DNA from: Corticium candelabrum
Taxonomy: Eukaryota; Porifera; Homoscleromorpha; Homosclerophorida; Plakinidae
Direction of reading: 5' to 3'
Assembly (NCBI RefSeq): GCF_963422355.1
Contig: NC_085085.1
Span: 5,907,233 to 5,971,232 of the forward strand
DNA length: 64,000 nucleotides
Shown: positions 1 to 11,418 of the stretch, piece after piece
Layout of the letters: the number at the start of each line of letters is the position of its first letter
How positions within the stretch are numbered: position 1 is the first letter of the stretch
Notes under the pieces: model-generated
The model's database searches: none
What the model saw: the letters and a program-made list of their open reading frames with translations, nothing else
What the model was told of the DNA's origin: nothing
Made by a program: the position numbers and the translations under genes

Positions 1-433
1 TAACTCTCTCGGCATACTGTTACTTTATGCGAATTGTAATAAACAAATATCGGACGGTGAGATCATTTTACTTGCTTTTATGTGCAGTACATAATAGCTT
101 TACTGATTACAGTGTTGGAGGACCTTTCTACTACATATGCCATGAGAGTTGCTGAAGACACTACATATGAGAAGGCCACTAGTATGAGCTCTGTGGTTTC
201 TAATTTGATAATATTTCTATTGTTGATGCATTGATGCGTGTATGTGTAGTGATAAAACTAATAGCAAGGAAAGCATATACTTGCGTGCATTATGTCAGAG
301 CTAAAGACTTGGTCTACATGCATATGAAAGCTGAAGCTGCTACAATGGTTTCACAGCCAGCAAAATTAAGAGCTATTGGTAATATACAGTTGTTTGTTTG
401 TAGACATATGATTAGGTATTCAAAGTTTAGAAT

Positions 434-436
434 GTG

Positions 437-504
<68 letters not shown>

Positions 505-520
505 GGTGGGTGTGTGTGAC

Positions 521-562
<42 letters not shown>

Positions 563-582
563 GGCGTGTGTGTGTGTGTGTC

Positions 583-614
<32 letters not shown>

Positions 615-650
615 TGTGTGTCTGTGTGTCTGTGTGTGTATATCAATGTC

Positions 651-711
<61 letters not shown>

Positions 712-801
712 CTGTGTGTGTGTGTGTGTGTCTGTGTGTGTGTGTCAGTGTGTGTGTGTGTGTGTGTGTTGGTGTGTGTGTGTGTGTGTGTGTGCACGTG
801 A
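434..801. repeat. Long interrupted (TG)n/(CA)n microsatellite
   Basis: About 370 bp of TG dinucleotides with TGTC, GGTG and TCGG interruptions. The open frames across it are only Cys-Val or His-Thr dipeptide runs and are not genes. The interruptions suggest an older array than the purer tracts elsewhere in the window. Confidence 0.97.
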
Positions 802-911
802 GTGCGTGCATGTGTATATTTATGGAAATACTTCAATTGGAAAATTTTGTTGATATCAATTAGTTGTTATTTTCAAATGTGACCAATAGTAACTTTATCT
901 TTGTGCTTCAG

Positions 912-1025
912 CACTGCATGACATTGGTTTGTGTCAAATACGTCTCTCACAGTTGGCTGAAGCTGAAGATACGTTTACTAAATCACTGAGAATTGTTCAA
1001 TCTTTAAGACCAGAAGAGCATCAAG
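912..1025 (+). CDS. Isolated TPR-like exon (partial gene)
   Basis: A 37-codon open stretch follows a pyrimidine-rich acceptor ending CTTCAG and is followed by AAG|GTTTAC. It reads LHDIGLCQIRLSQLAEAEDT and continues with a Lys/Ser/Leu-rich helix. The alternating small and hydrophobic positions (G-x-x-x-x-L-A-x-A-x-x) fit the second helix of one tetratricopeptide repeat and the first of the next, as in kinesin-light-chain-type TPR proteins. No partner exon is recognisable within the window, so the rest may lie upstream of position 1. The 3' half of the exon and about 300 bp downstream recur near 41.25-41.5 kb. It could be a real exon or a gene relic; the family call is inference from one repeat. 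Confidence 0.4.
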
Positions 1026-1789
1026 GTTTACAGATTTCATCTAGTAAGACATGCCAGCCAGTCAATCTATGTGATGTCATGTTGGTATCAATTGTTTTTG
1101 TAAATTTAGTAAAAAAATCTGCTTGGACTAAATAGTTTGGATGCTGAAGTACTTTAGAACGTTAGATTAAGGTACAGACTTAGTATAACAATACAGTCAC
1201 AAGATTCACAATATGTATTTTACAGTAAGTGCTGCATTGTCATATGTCTCTATGTTTGTTTGCTTTTGTCTGCTCATTGATATTAACCATATTCTAAACT
1301 TATAGAAATATTGATTAATATTTTTTAGAATTCTATTACACTACAGTATGACGTTTTTGTTTCATGCAAGACAATCTGCTAATGATGCAAGTCTGTTTAG
1401 TGCCAGTGCAGCACTCCTGCCTGACGAAAGCAATCTGGAGTACGGGGAGGGGGCTACACATTATTTGACTGTTTGTGTTTAAAGAACAATTAAGGTCATA
1501 GATCAACACCTTGCTTCCTTCACTTCCAACTTTGATTAGATAGAGCTGTTGCTAGTCAGTGTACCCGCAAATATAACTAACTACCTTTATAGGACCTATT
1601 TAGTAACCTCGGCCTCCCAGACCCGTCTCGGTACCACTTGCACATAAAATACTTTGAGAAGCAACAACGGTATTGCTCTCCCGGATGTCATTAGTAAGGG
1701 TATCTAACAGCTAGACAATTGATGTCTAACGAGTGGCTATGGGCTTGTCATCTGATTACCTGTTCAACATACTAGTTTTGTCAAAATGT

Positions 1790-2186
1790 GTTGTTGTGCC
1801 CCTCCATGATGGGCAAGTGGGGTCTTTACCTTCATCTGGCTGCCCACCACCCCAGAAGGTGAGCCCAGCAGGGTACATGTTTCTGTGTAGTCCACACGGC
1901 AATCAATGACTAGCCAATTCGCTATAGATTGCAGGCATTATAGTGACCACAAACTCGGTACAGCACGCCTAGTGGATATCAGTGATCACCAGGAAAGCGC
2001 TGAACATCATCATCAACGGTTCGCCAGACCACAGAAACTCCCCACAACTGAAACGAGTCATAGTCTCATGGACAAAGCTAGAGAAACATGAGAAAGACAG
2101 ACAAGTTTCATAATTTAGTGTCGTCACTGGAGTTTGAACTCCCAAAACCATGGAGTGGTAGACATTGTCGCTAACCACTAAGCCTA
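1790..2186 (-). repeat. tRNA-derived SINE, copy 1
   Basis: On the minus strand the element opens with a tRNA-like head. There is an A-box-like GGCTTAGTGGTTAGCG at about 2184 and a B-box-like GTTCAAACTCC at about 2131. A body of about 330 bp follows, ending near a GACCCCACTTGCCCAT block. A second copy in the opposite orientation lies at 42225-42625 and matches over almost the whole length with scattered differences. RNA polymerase III boxes plus a shared non-tRNA body define a SINE. No functional tRNA cloverleaf can be drawn, so this is not a tRNA gene. Confidence 0.72.
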
Positions 2187-2706
2187 TAATATGACAATTA
2201 ATTAATTAGCAAAAACATACAGTTTGACAGATTAGAATATGTTGTGTTCAGATTTCTAAATGTGTTCTAGCTGTCAGCAATACAAATGGTTCATACTGAA
2301 GCAGCAATACTGAAGTTATATACGTGATGTACATCATAACATGTGCATTAGCTAGACCCACCATCACTGCTGCATGCCTAAATATGCTGCTACAGTACTA
2401 AGAACAGAATGTGTGACGTTTGAAACAGTCATTTGTCAATAATTTCTGGCTATGAATATATCAAGCTTAGGTTCTACAGTCACGTGACTACCAATGAATT
2501 CCAAGCTTCTTGTTCACTGCACCATCAATTGGATCTGGATCCTGCTCAATCCTCTCCATGAGTGTTACCGTCGCCACAAATGGATCCTGTTATGAAAAGC
2601 AGGAAGCAACTTGGACACGACTGGCTAACAAAGACGAGGATACAGAGGAGCAGACTGTAACATACATGGAGATATATGTATTAGCAAGCAAACAAGTCCA
2701 ATCAAA

Positions 2707-5393
2707 TTAGTTTTGGTTAACCTCCTGAAGTTGCTGCTTAATGCCACATAACAATTTCTTCAGTTGTTTCATTTCAGGAGATTTGCTCTTCCTGCAGTCA
2801 AGAACTGAACAATCTTGAATGATGTTGATCTTGCCTTTGAACAGCTCACGGATATAGTCGACCACACGCTATAATAATCTCCTCGACTGGCCATTATCAA
2901 CACTGTGGGTATAAACTCTCCATTCAAACTGGATCTGAGAAATGAGAGCCAGTACTGAAGCTCATCTCGCAACTCCTCATCGCTGCACCGTTGTCTCTCC
3001 TTTCCTCTCACTATACTCACTAGCAAGATGAAGAACGAGTTGGATGAAGAGATGAAGAGGCCGCGTGTTTTGTGGAACTGCTTTGACCTGCATGGTCCAG
3101 TGAGACGAGACCCACTCCTGGAATATAGGCTGTCATCACGTTGATACCAATCACCCGTTCTTCTTCACAATCCGGGTTGTCTGCTTGATTCTCATTTGTA
3201 ACAATCCACTCTAACCATCCTTGTTTGAGAGCCTCCACGAGTGCCGCCTTTCCTGTTCCTTCTGAAGCGATGAAACACAACTTGATGATTTCTGGTCTCA
3301 CTTTACCCTCAGCAAACATAACAGCATACTTCTGTTTATCCTGACGATACAACCCATCCATTCTACACATACCACCATATCTCACTACATAAACGTCTCA
3401 CTAGTGCTTTCCTCAGTTGACTTCTCAGTTCACCATCAGTCAGTTGGTATGGTCTCTTACCATCCTGAACACGAAACACACGTATAAGATGTACAATTTG
3501 TACCTATATGTCTGTAAATAGTGCAATGATGAAGAACGCTGCCACACCTACAGTAAACTCTGCACTTAGCACCACGGTTGGCTTTGTCCAAAGTTTAATT
3601 GTTGCAAAACAAGTTGGCAAATAGACATGGTGATCAAACCTAAATTATACGTGCTACGATATGTCACATCATTTTGGTGTTTAACTTTTGTGCAAAGGTG
3701 CATTTGCTGCCTGTATACTCTAGCGTCATTCACAGAGTATTGTGACCTTGTTGTGTGCACTTGGCACGTGACAACAATCACACCTGTAAAGGTTATTGTG
3801 AGCTTGCAATTGCCATATGCAAACCAGACATGACAAGATAAGAATAGTATGCTCTGTTTATCCAATACAGATCACAAAAACACAATTTTCTACTGCTTAG
3901 TGAAACAAGTAACTGTTGCAATTTACAGTGAAACACACACGTTTACATTCATGCCTGTGATTTCTCTACATTTCTGTACATTGCAAATTGCAACATCCTT
4001 CATGTCAACCACATGCTCATTCTCTCTGCATATTGACTCAAGCATAAAGGGTGTTCTTGCACTCTCGCCAACCTCGTACTAGAAGTACCTTGCTGTACAC
4101 CAAACCTCCCCACTCTATACCAGCTTGCTTGTTTAGTTTTCAAACAAAGTCAGCAACCTACTTTCTCGTACACCTCAGCTACTGACACGCAGTGAAAAAT
4201 TAAGTGCACGAATACTGTACTAAACGCTTGATACTGAAATTACTAAAAACAGATGTTTGCCACAATTGGTAAACAATATAATATTTCAAAGTCATAATTG
4301 GGGTGAGCCTTGGCGAGACCCCTTCTATGTGCACTATACTGTGTTGAGACAAACGACCAAGAATGACGATGATTTGAGCCAATCACAGACATGATAGTTT
4401 GTGATGTCACGATGCAGGTATAGGTGTAATAGCTGCTGGGCCCCCAGGTTGCTGTGTGTCATTCACAGGGACTAATAAGAGAATGTACAAACAGGACTAA
4501 TAAGAGAATGTACAAACAGGCTCAAGCTCCTAGAGATGGCTTGACAACAGTGGCCAACAATACAACTAACTGTGAGAACATGTCACTTTTACAAAGAAAT
4601 CTATGTTAGCACTATACCTATAGTTGCATGTCTCCACAATGTCCAAATGTGCATCCACGTCAGGCTGCGAACAAAATGTTCGTAGCTCAATTTGAAACAG
4701 CCAAATGTAATTACACAGGTAAATTCCTTTGGTAAAGTATGTACAGTGTGAGCAATCACGTCCATGTATACCACAAACTGATTGCGTTCTGTGCTGCACA
4801 GGTGAACAAATCAGTTTGTGTTTAACTACAGATAATTAGACTTCAGTTTGTTCTATGCAAAACCTTTTGACAAATCACTGTTTCGTCTCTGTTCTCACTG
4901 AGGATAGCCTCAACAATGTTATCTATCCATTTTAAATGTATTGTTTACCTTTAGCATCTGCATCAGCCTTCTTCTCCGACAGATAGTTGACTGCCTCATG
5001 ATGACCAAGTTGAGCAGCAAAGTGAAGTAAGGTGCGACCAGACTGGATACACAACAAATCTTTCACACACAACCAACAGTATTGTGACAACTCTCACCTT
5101 CTTCTCCACTGATTGACAAAACTTGTCTGCAATCTTTCTTGCAACATCCATTTCATTCTAACATGCCCACTGCAGCAGCTCCCACACATTCTGTTATCAA
5201 CAATCAAAGAAGAGAATCGATGTAGCAAATCAATGCCATAAAGACAATACAAACAAATAGAATTACTTTCTAAGTGCAGAACAACTGTTACATCAAATAC
5301 AAGATGTTCACCTGGCTGCATAAATGAAAACAACCGACCAGCAATTGACATGTGACCATTTCTGACAGCCAAATCAAAAGGTTTGACACCATT
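2707..5393 (-). pseudogene. Ankyrin-repeat / Roc GTPase gene, 3' part, frame-broken
   Basis: Four exon-like blocks run on the minus strand. About 5393-5313 encodes an ankyrin helix pair (NGVKPFDLAVRNGHMSIAGR). About 5190-5101 encodes ELLQWAC and continues through a TAG stop. 5042-4949 encodes SGRTLLHFAAQLGHHEAVNY. 3464-2707 is a Ras-of-complex-proteins (Roc) GTPase domain with a P-loop-like GTGKAAL (Ala replaces the usual Thr/Ser after Lys), a switch-II-like DHAGQ and a C-terminal helix ending before TAA at 2707. Known family role: ankyrin-Roc (ROCO-type) proteins are GTP-regulated signalling scaffolds. The Roc exon needs frame changes near 3390, 3095 and 2790 to stay open. Together with the TAG this indicates a pseudogene, or uncorrected assembly indels. 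GT-AG borders are visible at each block. Confidence 0.68.
3465..4948. other. Intron-like spacer of the ankyrin-Roc locus
   Basis: No supported exon or transposon. It contains one perfect 27-bp tandem duplication at about 4470-4523 (unit starting GGACTAATAAGAGAATGTAC). Otherwise it is AT-rich unique sequence. Confidence 0.5.
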
Positions 5394-7228
5394 CTATCAC
5401 ATATAACAATGAGTCAGTAGAAATAATATCACAACATGACTTAACAAGCATTCCTAAATCTGTTCAACTCAAACGAAAGCATTGGATGAACACAAAGAAC
5501 CTGTTGTGTCAAACGTCCATTTCAAGAATTTAGGAACAATACAAAGAAGGCGAATGCTACAACAGCTTATAGAAATAATGACATCCAAGGAGTCGTCTAA
5601 ATTATCAACAATTTTACAAGAGTACAAAGTGCACTAGCCCCCTAGCCCTCCTCCCCAAAGAGTAAGTAATATTGATGAAGCACAATCAATAGATTGACCT
5701 GGTTCATTGGAGGGTTGACGGGTGTCTTTAATGCTTCTGCATTGATACAGCTCTTCCATTCCAGTTGACCCACTCGAATGATGTCAGCTCGAGGTTTCTG
5801 ACCATTCAAGTGAAAACATTGAGAAACTCGTAGAGACAGCTGGGTTGATTATGAAAGACTGAAGTTGTTCTAGAACAAAACCGGCATAGGCTGCCACAGT
5901 CGTATACATACATGTTGCAAATCCTGGGCATGCGGGTGACTAGCACGAGAATAGCATGATGCAATTCCGGCCATGGACACAGAGAAATTAGCATGACTCA
6001 TTTGGTACCAATCAACATTTCAAAAAAGCATACAGACGCCATAACCTCTTCCCCTAATATCACTTTGTATGCTCATGAATTGTCAATAATTCAATTTGAA
6101 CGACCCCTAACACTTACATCTTAATTAAACACACACACATTCACATTGCTCTTCCTTGAGCTGTTCAGTGTTTATCTTATCTACAAGTGACTATACAACA
6201 GCAAACAGCATTGTGTGACACTGAACACAAGTTTATATACCAAGTCTGACATTCAAATGTTTCCCTATAGCATATTAACAACCAGATGTACATGTACCTT
6301 GCAATAAAGTCACTGTTCTAACTTGCAACTTTTGCTAGCCGTGGCCAGCAGTAATAACGTTACCTGGTAGATAAAATCCCATATCTGTTAATGTCGTACT
6401 CTATAGTAGGTCGTAACATTTTGATGTCCTTTAAACATGTAGTTAGGCAATGGGGTTATAAATTCTTGTAGTTATCAGATTGGTTTTGCAAGTATTGAAC
6501 AACTCAGCTAGGTCAAGGTGCACGGGTAAATAAGTATTTTATGTAATAAATAATGACTTGAATTTCTCTAGAACAAGGAGCAGATCTCCACTGAATCTGA
6601 AATGCCCATTTCGCAACCTTGAACGGTACACACAGAGCGTGTCATTTATTACCAGTTACGTGGATAAATACTGGGGTCTCTTGCGAGGTGGGCCATCATC
6701 CGAAAGCCAGCATCTCCTAGACAAGATTACCAAACAGGAACACCACCATGTCTTGCAGACTGTCAGCTGTGCATGTGTAGGCACATCCCTCTTCCAGGTA
6801 CGTTCTTCCAGTGTTGAAAGCATGCAGGTAGAGCTGAATGTGTCTTCCAGAAAACATAAATGAAGAAAAAGAATATGCCCCTTCCAGTCTCAACAACTTC
6901 CTACCAACGTTGAAAGAGCCAGATTCCTAAATTTACTGTAAACGTACGAAAAAGTACTTAGCTGAATAAGCTAGTGACCTCCTTTCCCTAAATTATTACT
7001 TGACAAACATGCTTGTTAAAAACATCAAAATATTCCAATAATGTCAACTGAGCCTCAAGATCACAAAATGTACATCCTTAATTGTGTCACCCCCAACAAG
7101 CCATGTGTAGATGTCATACTCACATATGCTTGGTCACACCCACGTTTATATCGAGACCACATTTGACAATAACAGAACAATGCATTTTCTGGCATGGCCA
7201 ACACGATTTTAAATAGTTAAGGTAGTGA
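5394..7228. other. Spacer without recognised genes
   Basis: No exon is supported. A 101-codon open frame at 6558-6863 has no recognisable domain, no repeats and no homolog that I know. I treat it as chance. The rest is AT-rich unique sequence. Confidence 0.45.
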
Positions 7229-7656
7229 GTTAGGGTACATTTCTCTTACCTCCACCGGCTAATCTGGATGAGGCGATAGAGTTTCTGCACGTTTCATTTA
7301 CCCCCACCGAATAAGGCGGTGGAGCTCCAGCTCCATCAACTCAACCACCCTCTCGCTGGTTGAGCCTGTAGAGGTTGGTAGAGGTAGATCACTGCGCAGA
7401 AGAGATATCAAGAAGAGAAGAGACATCAGCAAATCTGATTCCTCAGCCAGAGTAACGACAAGAACGGCTCCAAATGCAGTCAAAAGCTGTCCATTTACTC
7501 AAACAACACACTGCGCATGCTCACCTTTACAACATACACCTACTGTCCCGCGTTTCTTTTTCTTGCTTCCACCCGGTTTACGTCCGCTCTACCGAAGTAC
7601 ACCTCTACCGCGCCTCATTTTGATTAGCCGGTGGAGGTAAAATGATTCGCCCTTAC
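7229..7656. mobile_element. MITE with about 35-bp terminal inverted repeats
   Basis: The left end contains CTTACCTCCACCGGCTAATC at about 7246. The inverted copy GATTAGCCGGTGGAGGTAA is at about 7622. The matching extends outward to TTAGGG and GCCCTTA and inward to GATGAGGCG and CGCCTCAT. The 430-bp interior has no transposase. This is a non-autonomous DNA transposon; the superfamily is not determined because the target duplication is unclear. Confidence 0.7.
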
Positions 7657-8147
7657 AATGAATCTGTTCCTGCATGACAACTGTGTGGTTCCACAATGCT
7701 CTTAGGATGGCTGCATGCTTTGTTGTTTCAGCTAGTGTTGAAAACATAAAAGATTCAGTGATACGTGCTTCAACTTTGCTGCTAATCCATACTCTTACTT
7801 CAGAGGCGGATCCAGCTGCCAGGGGCGTAGCGTGACCTCTAGGATTGGGGGGGCTAGACTTTGCGACGCAACGGGACACGCCCACTTCATCAGTCAAATC
7901 AGCCAACCACACACTTCTTGCCTTCGTAGTACGTACCTACATATGGGCAAAAAGCTGTCACATGCGTACTTGAAGACTGAGTGGTGCATACGTGGGAGCT
8001 TGGAGAATTGATCATTCTTGTGTGAGCAGAGTACGTTCTACTGGCAGCTAAATAGTTTGCAATTAACCAACGGTTCCAGGGTACTCTAGATAGCGTAGCA
8101 TAGTTTAAATGCAACAGCTGTTCTAGACGTCACGGAGGTGCGATAAA

Positions 8148-10532
8148 CTAATTTAACAGTAAACGCCTTCGTCCACTAGACCCAAACTCTGCAACAAGGT
8201 CTTCCACTCTACACTCCAATTTTCGACATTCTTCGCGCTCGACTGTCAGGAGTGCTAGACTAGTCAGACGTTCTTGTCCCATCGACGTTCTGAGCCACGT
8301 TTTCAAACGACGGAGAGTGGAAAATGATCGTTCACATTCCGATGAAGATGCAGGAATGACAAGAAGTGTCTTAAGAAGCTTACAAGTTTCTGGGTAGCAG
8401 TCCCTGTTAGTGCCTTTGTTGAAGAACGTCCGGACTTTTACAAGTTCGGGCAAGTCAGTTCCCTCTTCACTCTCTACAGTCCAGTCCGGTTCGCCTTGGT
8501 ACGCTTGAATATTACCATAAAAAATTTCAAGTTCATGCTCAAGTCGGCCAGAATTGAAGTCGTTGCCATAAAATGTGCACACTGTCTGAAGACTCGACCG
8601 GTCTGGTCGGCTCTCTGTCAGTGAGTCTACTAGAAGTTTTTCGACTGCAGCCAGAACTTCATATTCATTCTCACGAAATCTCTCTTTCATTTCCATTCGC
8701 ACGATATCTACGACCTCATTGTAAACCAGTTTATATTGCTCTTGACAAGACTGAGGGTAATATGGTGTACCACCACCATCCATGGCCAGTCGCTGTGCTA
8801 CTTTACGTTTGCGCGAAAGTTGTGGAAGTTCCAAGCTTAGTTTTGACGCAATGTCTTCAGTATTTTTCCAGACGTCTTGAAAGTCTTCACGAAGTGCACC
8901 CACGGCTTTGATTGTGCTAGAAACTTTCGACTTGACTCCAGACAGCTCGACACGCCGACCTTGTAAGTAGCGTGAAAGAACAGCAGTTTTCCCAAGTACC
9001 TCTTCCAACACTGAAATATAGAAGAAGAAGTGGAAAGTCTGAACAGACTTCAGAAGACAGGATGCTTCTGGTCCTAATTCGGCATCTTCAGTTGAAATTG
9101 CTTCAAGAGTGTGAATGATCGCATCAAAACTGGACTTGATAGCATGTACAGCTTCATAGCGTGAAGACCATCTAGTTTCACAAAGTCTCTTGAGAGTGAC
9201 AGAACTGCCTCCTAGCTTCTCCTGGATAGCCTGAAACCGCGAATGTCTCTTTGCCGATCCTTCCAGCAGTTTGTAGAGGCTGTTTACCACTCCAAGAACG
9301 TTTCTAATATCCTGGACCGCGGAACAAGCATTCGCTAGAGTAAGGTTCAGCACGTGAGCATGGCAGTGGATGTATAGAGCTCTCTTTTCCACTTCCTGAA
9401 AACGAGTACAGACACCTTTGTATCTCCCTCGCATATTGGACGCACCGTCATAGCACTGAGCTCTCATTTGACCTACAGGAATTCCTAACTCATTCAAAGC
9501 TTGATTTAGAAGATTGAACAGTGACTTTCCATCGGTACTTTCGGCTGGCCAAAAGCCCAAGAAGCGTTCCTTTACTGTCATTGATTCACTTACGTACCTA
9601 ACACAAATGGACATCTGCTCTTGTCTCGATACGTCTGTGGTTTCGTCACAAATCAGTCCATACATACCGGACGTTCGGAGTTCGTGGACTATCGACTGCT
9701 GAATCTTGTGACCGCAAAGAGCTAGAATTTCATTTTGAATCTGTGGAGAGGTGTACGTAAACGTTCCTTGCAGGTGTTGCTCAAGCTCAGGATTATCTGA
9801 TGCCCGCAGATGTAACAGTTCGAGAAAATTCCCTCTGTTCGTGCAATCTTCCGTTTCGTCATGTCCACGCAAAGCAATAGACTGTCGCCCAAGATAAAGG
9901 ATAGTTTCAAACACTTTCCCGAGATTTCGTCTGTTCAAGGTTATTCTTAATTGGTGCGCAGTACTGACAGACTGGGCTACAGACGTGCCCGATTCGGCAA
10001 CATGTCTTGCCTGATTCCACACAGCTGCCGCCAAGCAGTGCACATGCGAAGACTCGTGCTTTCTGTAGTCATCTAGTGCCGTTTTCCAGTTTCGAAAGCC
10101 TCTTTCAGTAAAGCATGCATCGTAGTGGCCATGCTTTCCGCTCTGCTCAGCTAGGCGACACGCAAAACAAAATGCAGAATCCACCTTCTCACTATACTCC
10201 AGCCAAGGGAACTGGGAATACCAAGTCTCCTGAAAACTTCTTCGCTGACGCAAAATTTGCCTCCTCGGAAAACTTCCACCAAACAAATCTTTGGATCGAG
10301 GTTGATGAGGGCCTACTAGAACGTTAGCGGCTTCTAGAACCAATCCACTGGAAGGCCCAGCAGCGGTAGAAACCTCGCTAGGTGTCACTTGTTCGGTGCC
10401 TTGACCATCAGTGAGACTGACTTCTGAATCTAACTCGACTGTTCCTTGAACTTCTTCAGACTTTTGCGAGTTGTCAGAAACTTGACCGCGGGAGAAGAAT
10501 CCTATCGTATGAAAAACAGCGTGAACTGCCAC
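8148..10532 (-). CDS. hAT superfamily transposase with TTF-type zinc finger (794 codons)
   Basis: Cut-and-paste transposase, acting in the nucleus on the element's own ends. About residues 100-170 form a TTF-type zinc-finger region (FPWLEYSEKVDSAFCFACR). About 225-330 match the DUF4371-type segment, with the first catalytic Asp in ICDETTDVS. The second Asp lies in CYDGASNMRGRYKG. The C-terminal dimerisation region near residue 740 has SSSECERSFSTLRRLKT, carrying the conserved acidic residue. This is the organisation of the THAP12-like/ZMYM-like hAT group. No stop or frameshift is present. Short upstream coding pieces may exist (an ATG-headed exon at 10955-10892 followed by a good GTAATA donor, and one near 10806-10775), so the true start may lie in an upstream exon. 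Domesticated host genes have the same domains, but the flanking TIRs argue for a transposon. Confidence 0.9.
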   Translation of the reverse strand: MAVHAVFHTIGFFSRGQVSDNSQKSEEVQGTVELDSEVSLTDGQGTEQVTPSEVSTAAGPSSGLVLEAANVLVGPHQPRSKDLFGGSFPRRQILRQRRSFQETWYSQFPWLEYSEKVDSAFCFACRLAEQSGKHGHYDACFTERGFRNWKTALDDYRKHESSHVHCLAAAVWNQARHVAESGTSVAQSVSTAHQLRITLNRRNLGKVFETILYLGRQSIALRGHDETEDCTNRGNFLELLHLRASDNPELEQHLQGTFTYTSPQIQNEILALCGHKIQQSIVHELRTSGMYGLICDETTDVSRQEQMSICVRYVSESMTVKERFLGFWPAESTDGKSLFNLLNQALNELGIPVGQMRAQCYDGASNMRGRYKGVCTRFQEVEKRALYIHCHAHVLNLTLANACSAVQDIRNVLGVVNSLYKLLEGSAKRHSRFQAIQEKLGGSSVTLKRLCETRWSSRYEAVHAIKSSFDAIIHTLEAISTEDAELGPEASCLLKSVQTFHFFFYISVLEEVLGKTAVLSRYLQGRRVELSGVKSKVSSTIKAVGALREDFQDVWKNTEDIASKLSLELPQLSRKRKVAQRLAMDGGGTPYYPQSCQEQYKLVYNEVVDIVRMEMKERFRENEYEVLAAVEKLLVDSLTESRPDRSSLQTVCTFYGNDFNSGRLEHELEIFYGNIQAYQGEPDWTVESEEGTDLPELVKVRTFFNKGTNRDCYPETCKLLKTLLVIPASSSECERSFSTLRRLKTWLRTSMGQERLTSLALLTVEREECRKLECRVEDLVAEFGSSGRRRLLLN

Positions 10533-11131
10533 GCGTATAGAGATCTAGAATACAGTACGTAAACAGCCATGATCAATGAGCTTGTAGTTGACAAACAACC
10601 TCAAACTGCTAAGAAAGCGCCACGTGCGTGACTGCGTTTCTTTGGAAAAGGTTGCTCAACAACTGAAAGTCCACTGGGGTCTGGGTAATCGAGGCAGTCA
10701 CCTCTACCTTCTGAATTAGCTGAAGATGTGAGTAGTGTACGTAACCTATAATAACTAGAACGTCTAACTGTACCTCACATTTGTTGTCAAAATCTGGCAG
10801 CATACCTGTCTGCAAAAGGTCACTGGCGCATAGCGGGTTTGTTTGTCACAGTCAATGATACATGACTGACAAGCTATTGTCAATATATTACCTGAAATAG
10901 ACGCCTGCTTCTTGGAACTTCCTTTCCCTCCTGCACAACTTTTCAGAGTCGCCATTAGATGGGCACGTGACTCACACGTGAAGCCTTGGCAGCCCGACGT
11001 CTGATTTGGGCTCCCACAGTGTCAGAGACGGGTTCCAAAGCATACGTATGCGCATTGGAAGATCAAGCACACAAAAATTGATGGACACGCCTACAAACTT
11101 TGAGGAGGCTATAGCCCTGTCTAGCCCATGC
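10533..11131 (-). other. 5' region of the hAT transposase, possible upstream exons
   Basis: A candidate first exon at 10955-10892 begins ATGGCG, encodes about 21 residues (MATLKSCAGGKGSSKKQAS) and ends at a GTAATA donor. A second candidate (acceptor GACAG, GMLPDFDNKCE) lies at about 10806-10775. A basic stretch (PKKRSHARG) is open near 10640. Joining all of them in one phase is not fully resolved. Confidence 0.35.
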
Positions 11132-11418
11132 CACGCTACGCCCCTGAGCTGGGCACTGGGGGCACGTGCCCCTTCAGAAATACGTCTTCTGATTATTTTC
11201 CTTACCAGAAAGGCTTTGCTGCAGTTTTACTTGTCTTCTGTAGTTCTAAACGAAGTCAAGATATCTATACATGTTTCTCGGAACAGAATTTAACACATCT
11301 GTCATCTTAATTTAATAGACGACTAAAGCAATTTCACATCACTTTTAATGAATGTGACATCATTCTATTCCTGATTGGTTTTTGTGCCCCCCTCGATCGG
11401 GGTCTGGATCCGCCTCTG

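Larger units (their letters stand above)
7820..11146 (-). mobile_element. Near full-length autonomous hAT transposon
   Basis: The ends CAGGGGCGTAGCGTG (7820-7834) and CACGCTACGCCCCTG (11132-11146) are perfect 15-bp inverted repeats bounding 3.3 kb that contains an uninterrupted transposase. AGCTG lies just outside both ends, which fits part of an 8-bp target duplication. An intact long frame and perfect ends suggest recent activity. Transcription of the transposase is on the minus strand. Confidence 0.8.
7801..11418. mobile_element. Outer hAT-type non-autonomous element, split by the inner hAT
   Basis: The left end CAGAGGCGGATCCAG (7801-7815) and the right end CTGGATCCGCCTCTG (11404-11418) are perfect 15-bp inverted repeats of the CAGNGGCGGATCCAG kind seen at hAT ends. 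All but about 20 bp of its left side and about 270 bp of its right side is occupied by the second hAT at 7820-11146. No convincing 8-bp target duplication flanks it (left TCTTACTT, right TAATTAAC). Confidence 0.7.

Noticed and set aside
434..853. Long open frames of Cys-Val or His-Thr repeats
   Set aside because: Translations of CA/TG microsatellites in every frame; the same applies to the tracts at 13.6, 17.6, 29.4, 34.0, 35.5, 37.0, 55.1, 58.5 and 63.2 kb.
6558..6863. 101-codon plus frame
   Set aside because: No domain, no splice support and no homologue known to me; probably chance.
8573..8911. Plus-strand 112-codon frame within the hAT
   Set aside because: Antisense shadow of the intact transposase.
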